From contig NZ_CADFEN010000010.1 of assembly GCF_902833145.1 (NCBI RefSeq), positions 240,648 through 304,647 on the forward strand: 64,000 bases of DNA, written 5' to 3'. The stretch's first letter is position 1. Each line of letters opens with the position of its first letter. Made by a program: the position numbers and the translations under genes. The notes beneath the pieces were generated by a model. It was not told the DNA's origin. It made no database searches and saw only the letters and a list, made by a program, of their open reading frames with translations. The stretch comes from Burkholderia sp. BCC0506. GTDB taxonomy: Bacteria > Pseudomonadota > Gammaproteobacteria > Burkholderiales > Burkholderiaceae. This document shows positions 57,255-64,000 of the stretch, piece by piece.

Positions 57255-58817
57255 TCAGACCAGTTCGCGCAGCCGGTGCTTGAGCACCTTGCCGGTCGAC
57301 GCCGCCGGCAGCGCATCGAGCACGCGGATGTGCGCAGGGCGTTTGTAAGCCGTGAGCCGGTCCGCGCACCACGCGTGCAATGCCGCCTCGTCCGCCGCCG
57401 CGCCCGGCACCAGCTCGACGAACGCGAGCACTTCCTCGTTGCCTTCGATGGCGCGCCCGATCACGGCCGCCTGCACGACGTCCGGGTGCGCGTTCAGCAC
57501 CTGCTCGACCTCGACCGGATACACGTTGAAGCCCGAGCGGATGATCAGCTCCTTGCTGCGGCCCGCGATCGTCACCGCACCGTCCGCTTCCTGCCGCGCG
57601 AGATCGCCGGTGCTCAGCCAGCCGTCCGGCGACACGGCCGCGCGCGTGGCGTCCGGGTTGCGGTAGTAGCCGAGCATCACGTTCGGCCCGCGCACGCGGA
57701 TCTCGCCGACTTCGCCCGGCCGCACGTCGGTGCCGTCCGGCGCGACGATCCGTACGTCGACGCCCGGGATCGGCACGCCGACCGAACCGTCCGTGCGCGG
57801 CGCGTCGAGCGGTGTCTGCGTGATCGTCGGGCTGCTTTCGGTCATCCCGTAGCCGTTGTGCAGCGGCACGCCGTACAGGCGCTCGACGCGGGCCTTCAGG
57901 TTCGCATCGAGCGGCGAGCCGCCCGAATACGCGAAGCGCAGCCGCGGTGCGCGCCATGCGTAGCCGTGCGTGTGCAGATGTTCGAGGAGCTTCGCGTGCA
58001 TCGCGGGCACGCCCTGGAAGATCGTGACGCCTTCGTCGGCGAGCGCGACACGGACGGCTTCCGGCGAGAAGCGCGGCGCGAGCCGCAGCGTCGCGCCTGC
58101 GTACAGGCTGCCCAGGCACACCGACGCGAGCCCGTACACGTGCGACACGGGTAGCACCGTGTAGACGACGTCGTCCGGCGACACGCGGCGCAGCGTGCTC
58201 GACGTCGCCGCGATGAACAGCAGGTTGCGATGCGACAGCATCACGCCTTTCGGCGTACCGGTCGTGCCGGTGGTGTAGATCAGCGCCGCGCATTGGGCGG
58301 CGCCGTCGGCGGCCACCGGTTCGGCCGGCGCGCTCGCCTCGACCCGGTACGACCACGCGCCGATGTCGACCGGCAGCGCGCCGGCGGGCGTGGCGCCGAG
58401 CCGCTCGGCATGGGTGCGCGCGTCGGGTGATACGTCCGTCGTGAACGCGATCAGCTTCGGACGCGCGTGCGCGGCGATCGCATCGAGCTCGGCGGCCGAC
58501 AGCCGGGCGTTCGACACGAGCGCCCACGCGTCGATGCGGGCGGCCGCGAACAGCAGCACGATCTGCGCGACGCAGTTTTCCGCGACGATCATCACGCGGT
58601 CGCCGCCTTGCACGCCGAGGCTCGCCAGCCGCGCGGCCGCCGCATCGACGGCCTGCGCCAGATCGCCGTACGACAGGCGGCGCGCATCTTCGATCAGTGC
58701 CGGATGCGCGGGCGACTGCGCGGCCCGGTGCGCGGGCACGTCGGCGATGCGACGCGGCAGCGCGGCGAGCAGCGCATCGACATCGAGCGATTCGGCGGAA
58801 CGGAGGGGCGAGGACAT
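57255..58817 (-). CDS. AMP-forming acyl-CoA synthetase
   Basis: It activates a carboxylic acid as adenylate and then as CoA thioester. It has 520 residues. The phosphate loop is LIYTTGTTGTPKGVMLSHRN, A5 is NGYGMTESSPT, A7 is GWLSTGDLA, A8 is GRSKELIIRSGFNVYPVEVE, and the C-terminal Lys is in PAASTGKVLKHRL. Substrate is uncertain: medium/long-chain fatty acid or aromatic acid. The start MSSPLRSAES at 58817 follows GGAGACGCC. It is convergent with xerD. Confidence 0.9.
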   Translation of the reverse strand: MSSPLRSAESLDVDALLAALPRRIADVPAHRAAQSPAHPALIEDARRLSYGDLAQAVDAAAARLASLGVQGGDRVMIVAENCVAQIVLLFAAARIDAWALVSNARLSAAELDAIAAHARPKLIAFTTDVSPDARTHAERLGATPAGALPVDIGAWSYRVEASAPAEPVAADGAAQCAALIYTTGTTGTPKGVMLSHRNLLFIAATSSTLRRVSPDDVVYTVLPVSHVYGLASVCLGSLYAGATLRLAPRFSPEAVRVALADEGVTIFQGVPAMHAKLLEHLHTHGYAWRAPRLRFAYSGGSPLDANLKARVERLYGVPLHNGYGMTESSPTITQTPLDAPRTDGSVGVPIPGVDVRIVAPDGTDVRPGEVGEIRVRGPNVMLGYYRNPDATRAAVSPDGWLSTGDLARQEADGAVTIAGRSKELIIRSGFNVYPVEVEQVLNAHPDVVQAAVIGRAIEGNEEVLAFVELVPGAAADEAALHAWCADRLTAYKRPAHIRVLDALPAASTGKVLKHRLRELV

Positions 58818-59052
58818 GGCGTCTCCAGATGAGGGGCCGGCAGCGGCCGGCGCTATTTGCGAACGATCGTGCCATGACGACGCGCGCGCCACAATCGGCC
58901 AATCGGTCAATAGCGCTTCACGATGTCTGCAATGATGATGGGCGCAATCGTGACGGCGATGCGGCGGGCCGGCGGAAAACGGGCCGCGAGTATACCGTCG
59001 GCGCGGGCACGCCATCGCGCGCCCGCCGATCGTTCGCCATTAAAATGCCGCC

Positions 59053-59544
59053 ATGAGCAAATCCAGACACGTGTCCGAAACCCCCGCGACCCAGTTGCTG
59101 CGCCGTCATGGCGTCGCATTCGGCGAGCATCCGTACGAATACGTCGAGCACGGCGGCACCGGCGAATCGGCGCGCCAGCTCGGCGTCGACGAGCACAGCG
59201 TCGTGAAGACGCTCGTGATGGAAGACGAACACGCGAAGCCGCTGATCGTGCTGATGCACGGCGACCGCACCGTATCGACGAAGAATCTCGCGCGGCAGAT
59301 CGGCGCGAAGCGTGTCGAGCCGTGCAAGCCCGACGTCGCGAACCGCCATTCGGGCTATCTCGTCGGCGGCACGTCGCCGTTCGGCACGCGCAAGACGATG
59401 CCCGTCTACGTCGAGGCGACGATCCTCGAATTGCCGACGATCTACCTGAACGGCGGCCGGCGCGGCTATCTCGTCAGCCTCGCGCCGGCGGTGCTCACGT
59501 CGCTGCTCGGCGCGCGGCCCGTGCAATGCGCGAGCGTCGACTGA
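59053..59544 (+). CDS. ybaK: Cys-tRNA(Pro)/Cys-tRNA deacylase YbaK
   Basis: It hydrolyses Cys wrongly attached to tRNA-Pro. It has 163 residues. The N-terminus ATQLLRRHGVAFGEHPYEYVEHGGTGESARQLGVDEHSVVKTLVM, followed by TKNLARQIGAKRVEPC and GYLVGGTSPFGTRKTMPVY, is typical of the YbaK/EbsC group, with the conserved Lys in SVVKTLVM. Confidence 0.94.
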   Translation: MSKSRHVSETPATQLLRRHGVAFGEHPYEYVEHGGTGESARQLGVDEHSVVKTLVMEDEHAKPLIVLMHGDRTVSTKNLARQIGAKRVEPCKPDVANRHSGYLVGGTSPFGTRKTMPVYVEATILELPTIYLNGGRRGYLVSLAPAVLTSLLGARPVQCASVD

Positions 59545-59660
59545 GGGTTTCACCTTCGTGGCACGCCGCGCCCGTTCGGTAGAATGGGCGCCGTTTCGGC
59601 CCGCCGGCTTGCCGCGCACGGCCGTCCCTTTCCCGATACGTTGAAAGAAGAGTCCTCCGC

Positions 59661-60302
59661 ATGCAGATCCTGCTCGCCGCCCTCGTTGCCTACCTGATCG
59701 GTTCGGTGTCGTTCGCCGTCGTCGTCAGTTCCGTGATGGGCCTGGCCGACCCGCGTTCGTACGGATCGAAGAATCCCGGCGCGACCAACGTGCTGCGCAG
59801 CGGCAACAAGAAGGCCGCGATCCTGACGCTCGTCGGCGACGCGTTCAAGGGCTGGATCGCCGTCTGGCTCGCCCGGCGCTTCGGCCTGCCCGACGTCGCG
59901 GTCGCGTGGGTCGCGATCGCCGTGTTCCTCGGCCACCTGTACCCGGTGTTCTTCCGCTTCCAGGGCGGCAAGGGCGTCGCGACCGCGGCCGGCGTGCTGC
60001 TCGCCGTGCACCCGGTGCTCGGGCTCGCGACCGCGCTCACCTGGCTGATCGTCGCGTTCTTCTTCCGCTATTCGTCGTTGGCGGCGCTGGTGGCGGCCGT
60101 GTTCGCGCCTGTGTTCGACGTGTTCCTGTTCGGCACGCCGGCCCATAACCCGATCGCCTGGGCCGTGCTCGCGATGAGCGTGCTGCTCGTATGGCGTCAC
60201 CGCGGCAACATTTCGAAGCTGCTCGCGGGGCAGGAGAGCCGGATCGGCGACAAGAAGAAGGCGGCCGCGGACGGCGGCGCGCAGGACGGCGGGAAAGCCT
60301 GA
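59661..60302 (+). CDS. plsY: Acyl-phosphate:glycerol-3-phosphate acyltransferase
   Basis: This membrane enzyme does the first acylation of phospholipid synthesis. It has 213 residues and five helices. Motif 1 is [36 protein letters not shown], motif 2 is [20 protein letters not shown], and motif 3 contains Pro/Glu-poor [12 protein letters not shown]. The C-terminal about 15 residues are a hydrophilic Lys/Gly-rich tail. ATG at 59661 follows AAGAAGAGTCCTCC. Confidence 0.95.
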   Translation: MQILLAALVAYLIGSVSFAVVVSSVMGLADPRSYGSKNPGATNVLRSGNKKAAILTLVGDAFKGWIAVWLARRFGLPDVAVAWVAIAVFLGHLYPVFFRFQGGKGVATAAGVLLAVHPVLGLATALTWLIVAFFFRYSSLAALVAAVFAPVFDVFLFGTPAHNPIAWAVLAMSVLLVWRHRGNISKLLAGQESRIGDKKKAAADGGAQDGGKA

Positions 60303-60378
60303 GAAAGCGCGGCGCTTGCCGCGCCGGGCGCGCCGCGCAGTCGGGGCCCGGCCGGATGACGCGACGGACGGCTGCCGG

Positions 60379-60864
60379 TCAGTCGCGGAAGTTGTTGAAG
60401 TCGAGCGGCGTGTCGGTCACGTCCTTGCGCAGCATCGCGATCACGCTTTGCAGGTCGTCGCGCTTCGTGCCGGCCACGCGCACCGCGTCGCCCTGGATGC
60501 TTGCCTGCACCTTGATCTTGCTGTCCTTCACGAGGCGCACGATCTTCTTCGCGAGGTCGCCCGTCACGCCTTTCTTCACGGTGACGACCTGCTTGACCTT
60601 GTCGCCGCCGATCTTCTCGACCTTGCCGTAGTCGAGGAAGCGCACGTCGACGTTGCGCTTGGCCAGCTTGCCGATCAGCACGTCCTTGACCTGGCCGAGC
60701 TTGAAGTCGTCGTCGGCGAACAGCGTCAGCTCGCGCTCCTTCTGCTCGACGCGTGCGTCGGAGCCCTTGAAGTCGAAGCGCGTCGAAATTTCCTTGTTCG
60801 ACTGCTCGATGGCGTTCTTCACTTCGATCATGTTCGCTTCGGAAACGACGTCGAACGATGGCAT
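60379..60864 (-). CDS. yajQ: YajQ-family nucleotide-binding protein
   Basis: It has 161 residues. [35 protein letters not shown] and [17 protein letters not shown] are family hallmarks. Members bind nucleotides or RNA, and some bind cyclic di-GMP and act with a LysR partner in virulence control. The start at 60864 follows AAGGGAGAATGCC. It is convergent with plsY. Confidence 0.95.
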   Translation of the reverse strand: MPSFDVVSEANMIEVKNAIEQSNKEISTRFDFKGSDARVEQKERELTLFADDDFKLGQVKDVLIGKLAKRNVDVRFLDYGKVEKIGGDKVKQVVTVKKGVTGDLAKKIVRLVKDSKIKVQASIQGDAVRVAGTKRDDLQSVIAMLRKDVTDTPLDFNNFRD

Positions 60865-61000
60865 GGCATTCTCCCTTGAGATGCGGGTACCCGGCTCGCG
60901 CGCGGGCACTCGCTATAATTGCGGACTGTTTGCCATTTTACCGATGCCCCTCCGTTTGCCCAAGGCCGGCCATGCGCCGCCCGGGCCGACGTGACCGCGA

Positions 61001-62050
61001 ATGCCGATGCCCCCTGACGATTCCGCCCTGTCGCTGCTTCCCGACCATCCGCTCGCCGCGCACAACACGTTCGGCATCGCCGCGCGCGCGCGCTTTGCCG
61101 CGCGCATCACGCAGGCCGAGCAGTTCGAGGCGCTGCATCGCGACCCGCGGGTCGCGAGCCTGCCGCAGCTCGTGCTCGGCGGCGGCAGCAATATCGTGCT
61201 GACGCGCGATTTCGACGGCGTCGTGCTGCTCGACGAGATCGCGGGCCGGCGCATCGTGTGCGAGGACGACGACGCGTGGTACGTCGAGGCCGGCGGTGGC
61301 GAGAACTGGCACGCGTTCGTCGCGTGGACGCTCGAGCACGGCATGCCGGGCCTCGAGAATCTCGCGCTGATCCCGGGCACCGTCGGCGCCGCGCCGATCC
61401 AGAACATCGGCGCGTACGGCCTCGAGATGAAGGTATATTTCGATTCGCTGGTCGCGGTCGAGCTGGCGACGGGGCGCCGCGAGCGCTTCGACGCCGCACG
61501 CTGCGCGTTCGGCTATCGCGACAGCTTCTTCAAGCGGGAAGGGCGCGGCCGGTTCGCGATCGTCGCGGTGACGTTCCGGCTGCCGAAGCAGTGGGCGCCG
61601 CGGCTCGGCTACGCGGACGTCACGCGCGAGCTCGACGCGCGCGGCATCGCGCCCGATGCGGTGACGCCGCGCGACGTGTTCGACGCGGTCGTCGCGATCC
61701 GCCGCGCGAAGCTGCCCGATCCGCTGGTACTCGGCAATGCGGGCAGTTTCTTCAAGAATCCGGTGATCGACGCCGCGCAATTCGATGCGCTGCGCGCCCG
61801 CGTACCCGACGTCGTGTCGTATCCGCAGCCGGACGGGCAGGTGAAGCTCGCGGCCGGCTGGCTGATCGACCGCTGCGGCTGGAAGGGGCGCGCACTCGGG
61901 GCGGCGGCCGTGCACGATCGCCAGGCGCTCGTGCTCGTCAATCGCGGCGGCGCCACCGGTGCCGACGTGCTCGCGCTGGCGCGGGCGATCCAGGCGGACG
62001 TGCACGCGCGGTTCGGCGTCGAGCTGGAAGCGGAGCCGGTCTGCCTGTAA
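61001..62050 (+). CDS. murB: UDP-N-acetylenolpyruvoylglucosamine reductase
   Basis: It reduces UDP-GlcNAc-enolpyruvate to UDP-MurNAc in peptidoglycan synthesis. It has 349 residues. The FAD motif is [20 protein letters not shown], followed by [22 protein letters not shown] and the catalytic Ser in [12 protein letters not shown]. The type I Tyr loop region is FGYRDSFFK. Adjacent ATGs at 61001 and 61007 are possible starts. Its terminator is shared with argF. Confidence 0.95.
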   Translation: MPMPPDDSALSLLPDHPLAAHNTFGIAARARFAARITQAEQFEALHRDPRVASLPQLVLGGGSNIVLTRDFDGVVLLDEIAGRRIVCEDDDAWYVEAGGGENWHAFVAWTLEHGMPGLENLALIPGTVGAAPIQNIGAYGLEMKVYFDSLVAVELATGRRERFDAARCAFGYRDSFFKREGRGRFAIVAVTFRLPKQWAPRLGYADVTRELDARGIAPDAVTPRDVFDAVVAIRRAKLPDPLVLGNAGSFFKNPVIDAAQFDALRARVPDVVSYPQPDGQVKLAAGWLIDRCGWKGRALGAAAVHDRQALVLVNRGGATGADVLALARAIQADVHARFGVELEAEPVCL

Positions 62051-62084
62051 TGCGGCGCGCGCGCCGGTTTGACGCGTCCAAACG

Positions 62085-62116
62085 AAAAGCGCCGATCGTC
62101 GACCGGCGCTTTTTTT
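62085..62116. terminator. Bidirectional terminator between murB and argF
   Basis: Arms AAAAGCGCCG (62085-62094) and CGGCGCTTTT (62104-62113) pair over 10 bp with a 9-base loop, followed by TTT on the plus strand. The 4 A's give a T-run on the minus strand as well, so it can end both convergent genes. Confidence 0.85.
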
Positions 62117-62137
62117 ACGCGTGTGCGTTGCCGCGCG

Positions 62138-63067
62138 TCAGTGCTTGAGGCGGCCGAGCAGCAGGAACTCCATCAGCGCCTTCTGCACGTGCAGGCGGTT
62201 TTCCGCTTCGTCCCACACGACGCTCTGCGGGCCGTCGATCACGCCGGCCGTCACTTCCTCGCCGCGGTGCGCGGGCAGGCAGTGCATGAAGAGGGCATCC
62301 GGATTCGCGTGGCCCATCATTTCCTCGTCGACGCACCAGTCGGCGAATGCCTGCTTGCGGGCCTCGTTCTCGGCCTCGAATCCCATGCTCGTCCACACGT
62401 CGGTCGTCACGAGATCGGCGCCCTTGCACGCTTCGTTCGGATCGTCGAACACCTCGTAGAACGGCGCGCTGTCCGGCGACACGAGCTTCATGTCGAGCGT
62501 ATATCCGGGCGGCGTCGACAGGCGCAGCTTGAAGCCGAGAATCTGCGCGGCTTCGATCCACGTGTAGAGCATGTTGTTCGCATCGCCGACCCACGCGACG
62601 GTCTTGCCGGCGATCGGGCCGCGGTGCTCGTAGTACGTGAAGATGTCGGCGAGCACCTGGCACGGGTGGTATTCGTTCGTCAGGCCGTTGATCACCGGCA
62701 CGCGGGAATTCTGCGCGAAGCGCGTGATCACGTCCTGCTCGAACGTACGGATCATGATGATGTCGACCATCCGCGAGATGACCTGCGCGGAATCCTCGAC
62801 GGGTTCGCCGCGGCCGAGCTGCGTGTCGCGCGTGCTCATGAACACGGCATGGCCGCCGAGCTGGAAGATCCCGGCCTCGAACGACAGGCGCGTGCGCGTC
62901 GAGCTCTTCTCGAAGATCATCGCGAGCGTGCGGTCGTGCAGCGGGTGATAGGTTTCGTAGTTCTTGAACTTGCGCTTCAGGATACCCGTGCGTTCGAGCA
63001 CGTACTCGTAGTCTTCCAGCGAGAAATCCTTGAACTGCAGGTAGTGACGAATGGTTTTGGCGGTCAT
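62138..63067 (-). CDS. argF: Ornithine carbamoyltransferase
   Basis: It condenses ornithine and carbamoyl phosphate to citrulline in arginine synthesis. It has 309 residues. The carbamoyl-phosphate loop is SSTRTRLSFE, and HPCQVLAD and FMHCLPAHRGEEV (catalytic Cys) are intact, as is the ornithine-binding DVWTSMGFE. The start MTAKTIRHYLQF at 63067 is the family N-terminus. Confidence 0.96.
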   Translation of the reverse strand: MTAKTIRHYLQFKDFSLEDYEYVLERTGILKRKFKNYETYHPLHDRTLAMIFEKSSTRTRLSFEAGIFQLGGHAVFMSTRDTQLGRGEPVEDSAQVISRMVDIIMIRTFEQDVITRFAQNSRVPVINGLTNEYHPCQVLADIFTYYEHRGPIAGKTVAWVGDANNMLYTWIEAAQILGFKLRLSTPPGYTLDMKLVSPDSAPFYEVFDDPNEACKGADLVTTDVWTSMGFEAENEARKQAFADWCVDEEMMGHANPDALFMHCLPAHRGEEVTAGVIDGPQSVVWDEAENRLHVQKALMEFLLLGRLKH

Positions 63068-63479
63068 GAAACGAAATACGGCGGGTCTCACCCGGCAGCG
63101 AAGCCGGACGGCGCCGCCGTCGGGTGTGGATAACTCAAAGCAGCATAAAGGATTTTCCGTGCTTTGACGAGCCGTGAAGCGACGCGGGGCCGGATCGCCG
63201 CGCGCGACCGGCGGGGCGGGAAGGCGGGTGTCGGGACGACGCGCGATGCCGCGCTGCGGTATAATTCGAAAGTTTTCTCCAGCCCGGCAGGCAAGGCTTT
63301 TCGCGCTCTGCCGGACACAAGCCGTGCGCTGCACACATCCGGTGCAGTCCACCGGCGGCGCGCATCGACGCCCCGTTTTCGGGATATCGACGGGCATGTG
63401 CCGCCGCTCCTCCAGCTTTGTGTTCGCGTATCCAGGCGCCGTTGCCTGGACATCGCCGGGCCGTCACTTGGGTAACCAC
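63068..63479. other. Divergent intergenic region, argF / DUF3579
   Basis: In these 412 bases a perfect -10 TATAAT (63260-63265) without a good -35 points toward the DUF3579 gene and would give a leader of about 205 bases. Within that leader CTGCAC (63329-63334) and GTGCAG (63342-63347) can pair. On the minus strand, facing argF, lies the nonamer TTATCCACA (63125-63133), a perfect DnaA-box sequence. No small gene is convincing. Confidence 0.5.
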
Positions 63480-63800
63480 ATGGCTGAAACCCCTCCGACC
63501 GAATTTTTCATCCAGGGCATCACGAAAGACGGGAAAAAGTTTCGCCCGAGCGACTGGTCGGAACGTCTGGCCGGTGTGATGGCCTGCTTCGGGCCGGGGG
63601 CGAGCGGGCCGAATGCGCGTCTCAAGTATTCGCTGTACGTGCGCCCGACGATGCTCGGCGACCTGAAATGCGTGATTCTCGATTCGCGGTTGCGCGACAT
63701 CGAGCCGATGGCTTTCGATTTCGTGCTGAATTTCGCGAAGGACAACAACCTCGTCGTGACCGAGGCGTGCGAGCTGCCGGACTACAACGCGAAGAAATAG
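63480..63800 (+). CDS. DUF3579-family protein
   Basis: It has 106 residues: ETPPTEFFIQGITKDGKKFRPSDWSERLAG, followed by LKYSLYVRPTMLGDLKCVILD and DFVLNFAKDNNLVVTEACEL. This small family is common next to argF in Burkholderiales; its function is unknown to me. There is no signal peptide or membrane segment. The start at 63480 (MAETPPTEF) is the only one that gives the family N-terminus; its ribosome site (TTGGGTAACCAC) is weak. Confidence 0.88.
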   Translation: MAETPPTEFFIQGITKDGKKFRPSDWSERLAGVMACFGPGASGPNARLKYSLYVRPTMLGDLKCVILDSRLRDIEPMAFDFVLNFAKDNNLVVTEACELPDYNAKK

Positions 63801-63874
63801 GTGAAGCGGCGGGCGAGGGCGCGCGCTGCGCCGGCCCGCACAAATGTCGCCGCGATGCGTGATGCGCAGGCGAC

Positions 63875-63894
63875 AAAAAAGCCCGCCTAGGCGG
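63875..63894 (-). terminator. Terminator-like palindrome at the insertion-element edge
   Basis: CCGCCTAGGCGG (63883-63894) is a perfect palindrome followed on the minus strand by GC and six T's (63880-63875). It works as a terminator for minus-strand transcripts. On the plus strand the sequence after the palindrome is not T-rich, as if the right half were displaced. Confidence 0.6.
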
Positions 63895-64000
63895 TAATGC
63901 CGTTCAGTTAAGGTTCTTTTTAAGGACGCGGACGGCATAGCGTTTTGGCACTGCCTTCACGGCCCGCTCGAATTTTCGAGCGGGCCGTTCTTCTTTGAGC
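63895..64000 (-). mobile_element. End of a probable IS4-family insertion sequence (cut by window edge)
   Basis: The segment starts right after a broken terminator with TAATGCCGTTCAGTTAAGG, a sequence I associate with IS4-type ends in Burkholderia, and contains the tail of a transposase-like frame whose stop lies inside the presumed terminal repeat. The other end is outside the window, so the repeat cannot be confirmed. Confidence 0.5.
63904..64000 (-). CDS. IS4-family transposase, C-terminal end only (partial)
   Basis: On the minus strand the frame is open from the window edge to TGA at 63906-63904 and encodes about 31 basic residues ending RYAVRVLKKNLN. As far as I recall, IS4-type transposases of Burkholderia and Pseudomonas end in RYTVRFLKKDLN-like tails. 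Only the tail is visible, so the assignment rests on this resemblance and on the 10-base distance from stop to element edge. Confidence 0.5.
   Translation of the reverse strand, partial: LKEERPARKFERAVKAVPKRYAVRVLKKNLN

Overview
The window is high-GC DNA with dense, short-spaced genes. It looks like chromosome 1 of a Burkholderia, most likely of the Burkholderia cepacia complex. The reasons are close matches I recognise to that group's KynA/KynU/KynB proteins, an AcrB/BpeB-type efflux operon, YajQ, the argF/DUF3579 pair and a QueG/TsaE/AmiC block. Species identity is inference. No rRNA, tRNA or CRISPR array was seen.

Layout. 1-4.3 kb: the end of an RND multidrug efflux operon (pump, outer-membrane lipoprotein) and its terminator. 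4.5-7.8 kb: an NCS2 nucleobase permease divergent from a xylulokinase. 8.0-10.0 kb: glutathione-dependent formaldehyde detoxification (frmA, fghA). 10.2-11.2 kb: a compositionally different two-gene cassette, a lysozyme-fold protein followed by a small membrane protein. 11.2-14.3 kb: zur-znuACB zinc uptake. 14.6-23.0 kb: a polyol operon (SDR dehydrogenase, PfkB kinase, GatZ-like protein, ABC transporter, HAD phosphatase). 23.0-26.4 kb: LysR regulator, class-C esterase and MFS exporter. 26.4-30.5 kb: SorC regulator, second xylulokinase and D-arabinitol/mannitol-type dehydrogenase on the minus strand. 30.7-37.4 kb: LysR regulator, benzoylformate decarboxylase, aldehyde dehydrogenase, ketopantoate-reductase-family enzyme and aromatic-acid MFS carrier. 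37.4-41.5 kb: tryptophan-kynurenine genes (kynA, kynU, kynB, kynR) and a flavin reductase. 41.8-43.9 kb: SBP56/methanethiol-oxidase-like protein with a membrane protein. 44.4-63.8 kb: mostly housekeeping genes (msrA, DUF72, cfa, pdxH, tcdA, cnoX, pirin, EamA, amiC, tsaE, queG, ogt, xerD, acyl-CoA ligase, ybaK, plsY, yajQ, murB, argF, DUF3579). The right edge holds the end of an IS4-type transposase gene.

How the genes work together. The two polyol operons, more than 12 kb apart, carry matching promoter-operators: a TTGAC(A/T) -35, a 17-bp spacer and a GATCAT -10 inside the same inverted-repeat half-site. This ties them to one regulator, most simply the SorC protein encoded between them. The 31-37 kb cluster can be read as a complete mandelate to benzoate route if the ketopantoate-reductase-like protein is a mandelate dehydrogenase. 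The most novel candidate is the lysozyme-fold protein plus three-helix membrane protein at 10.2-11.2 kb, which looks like an effector-immunity pair.
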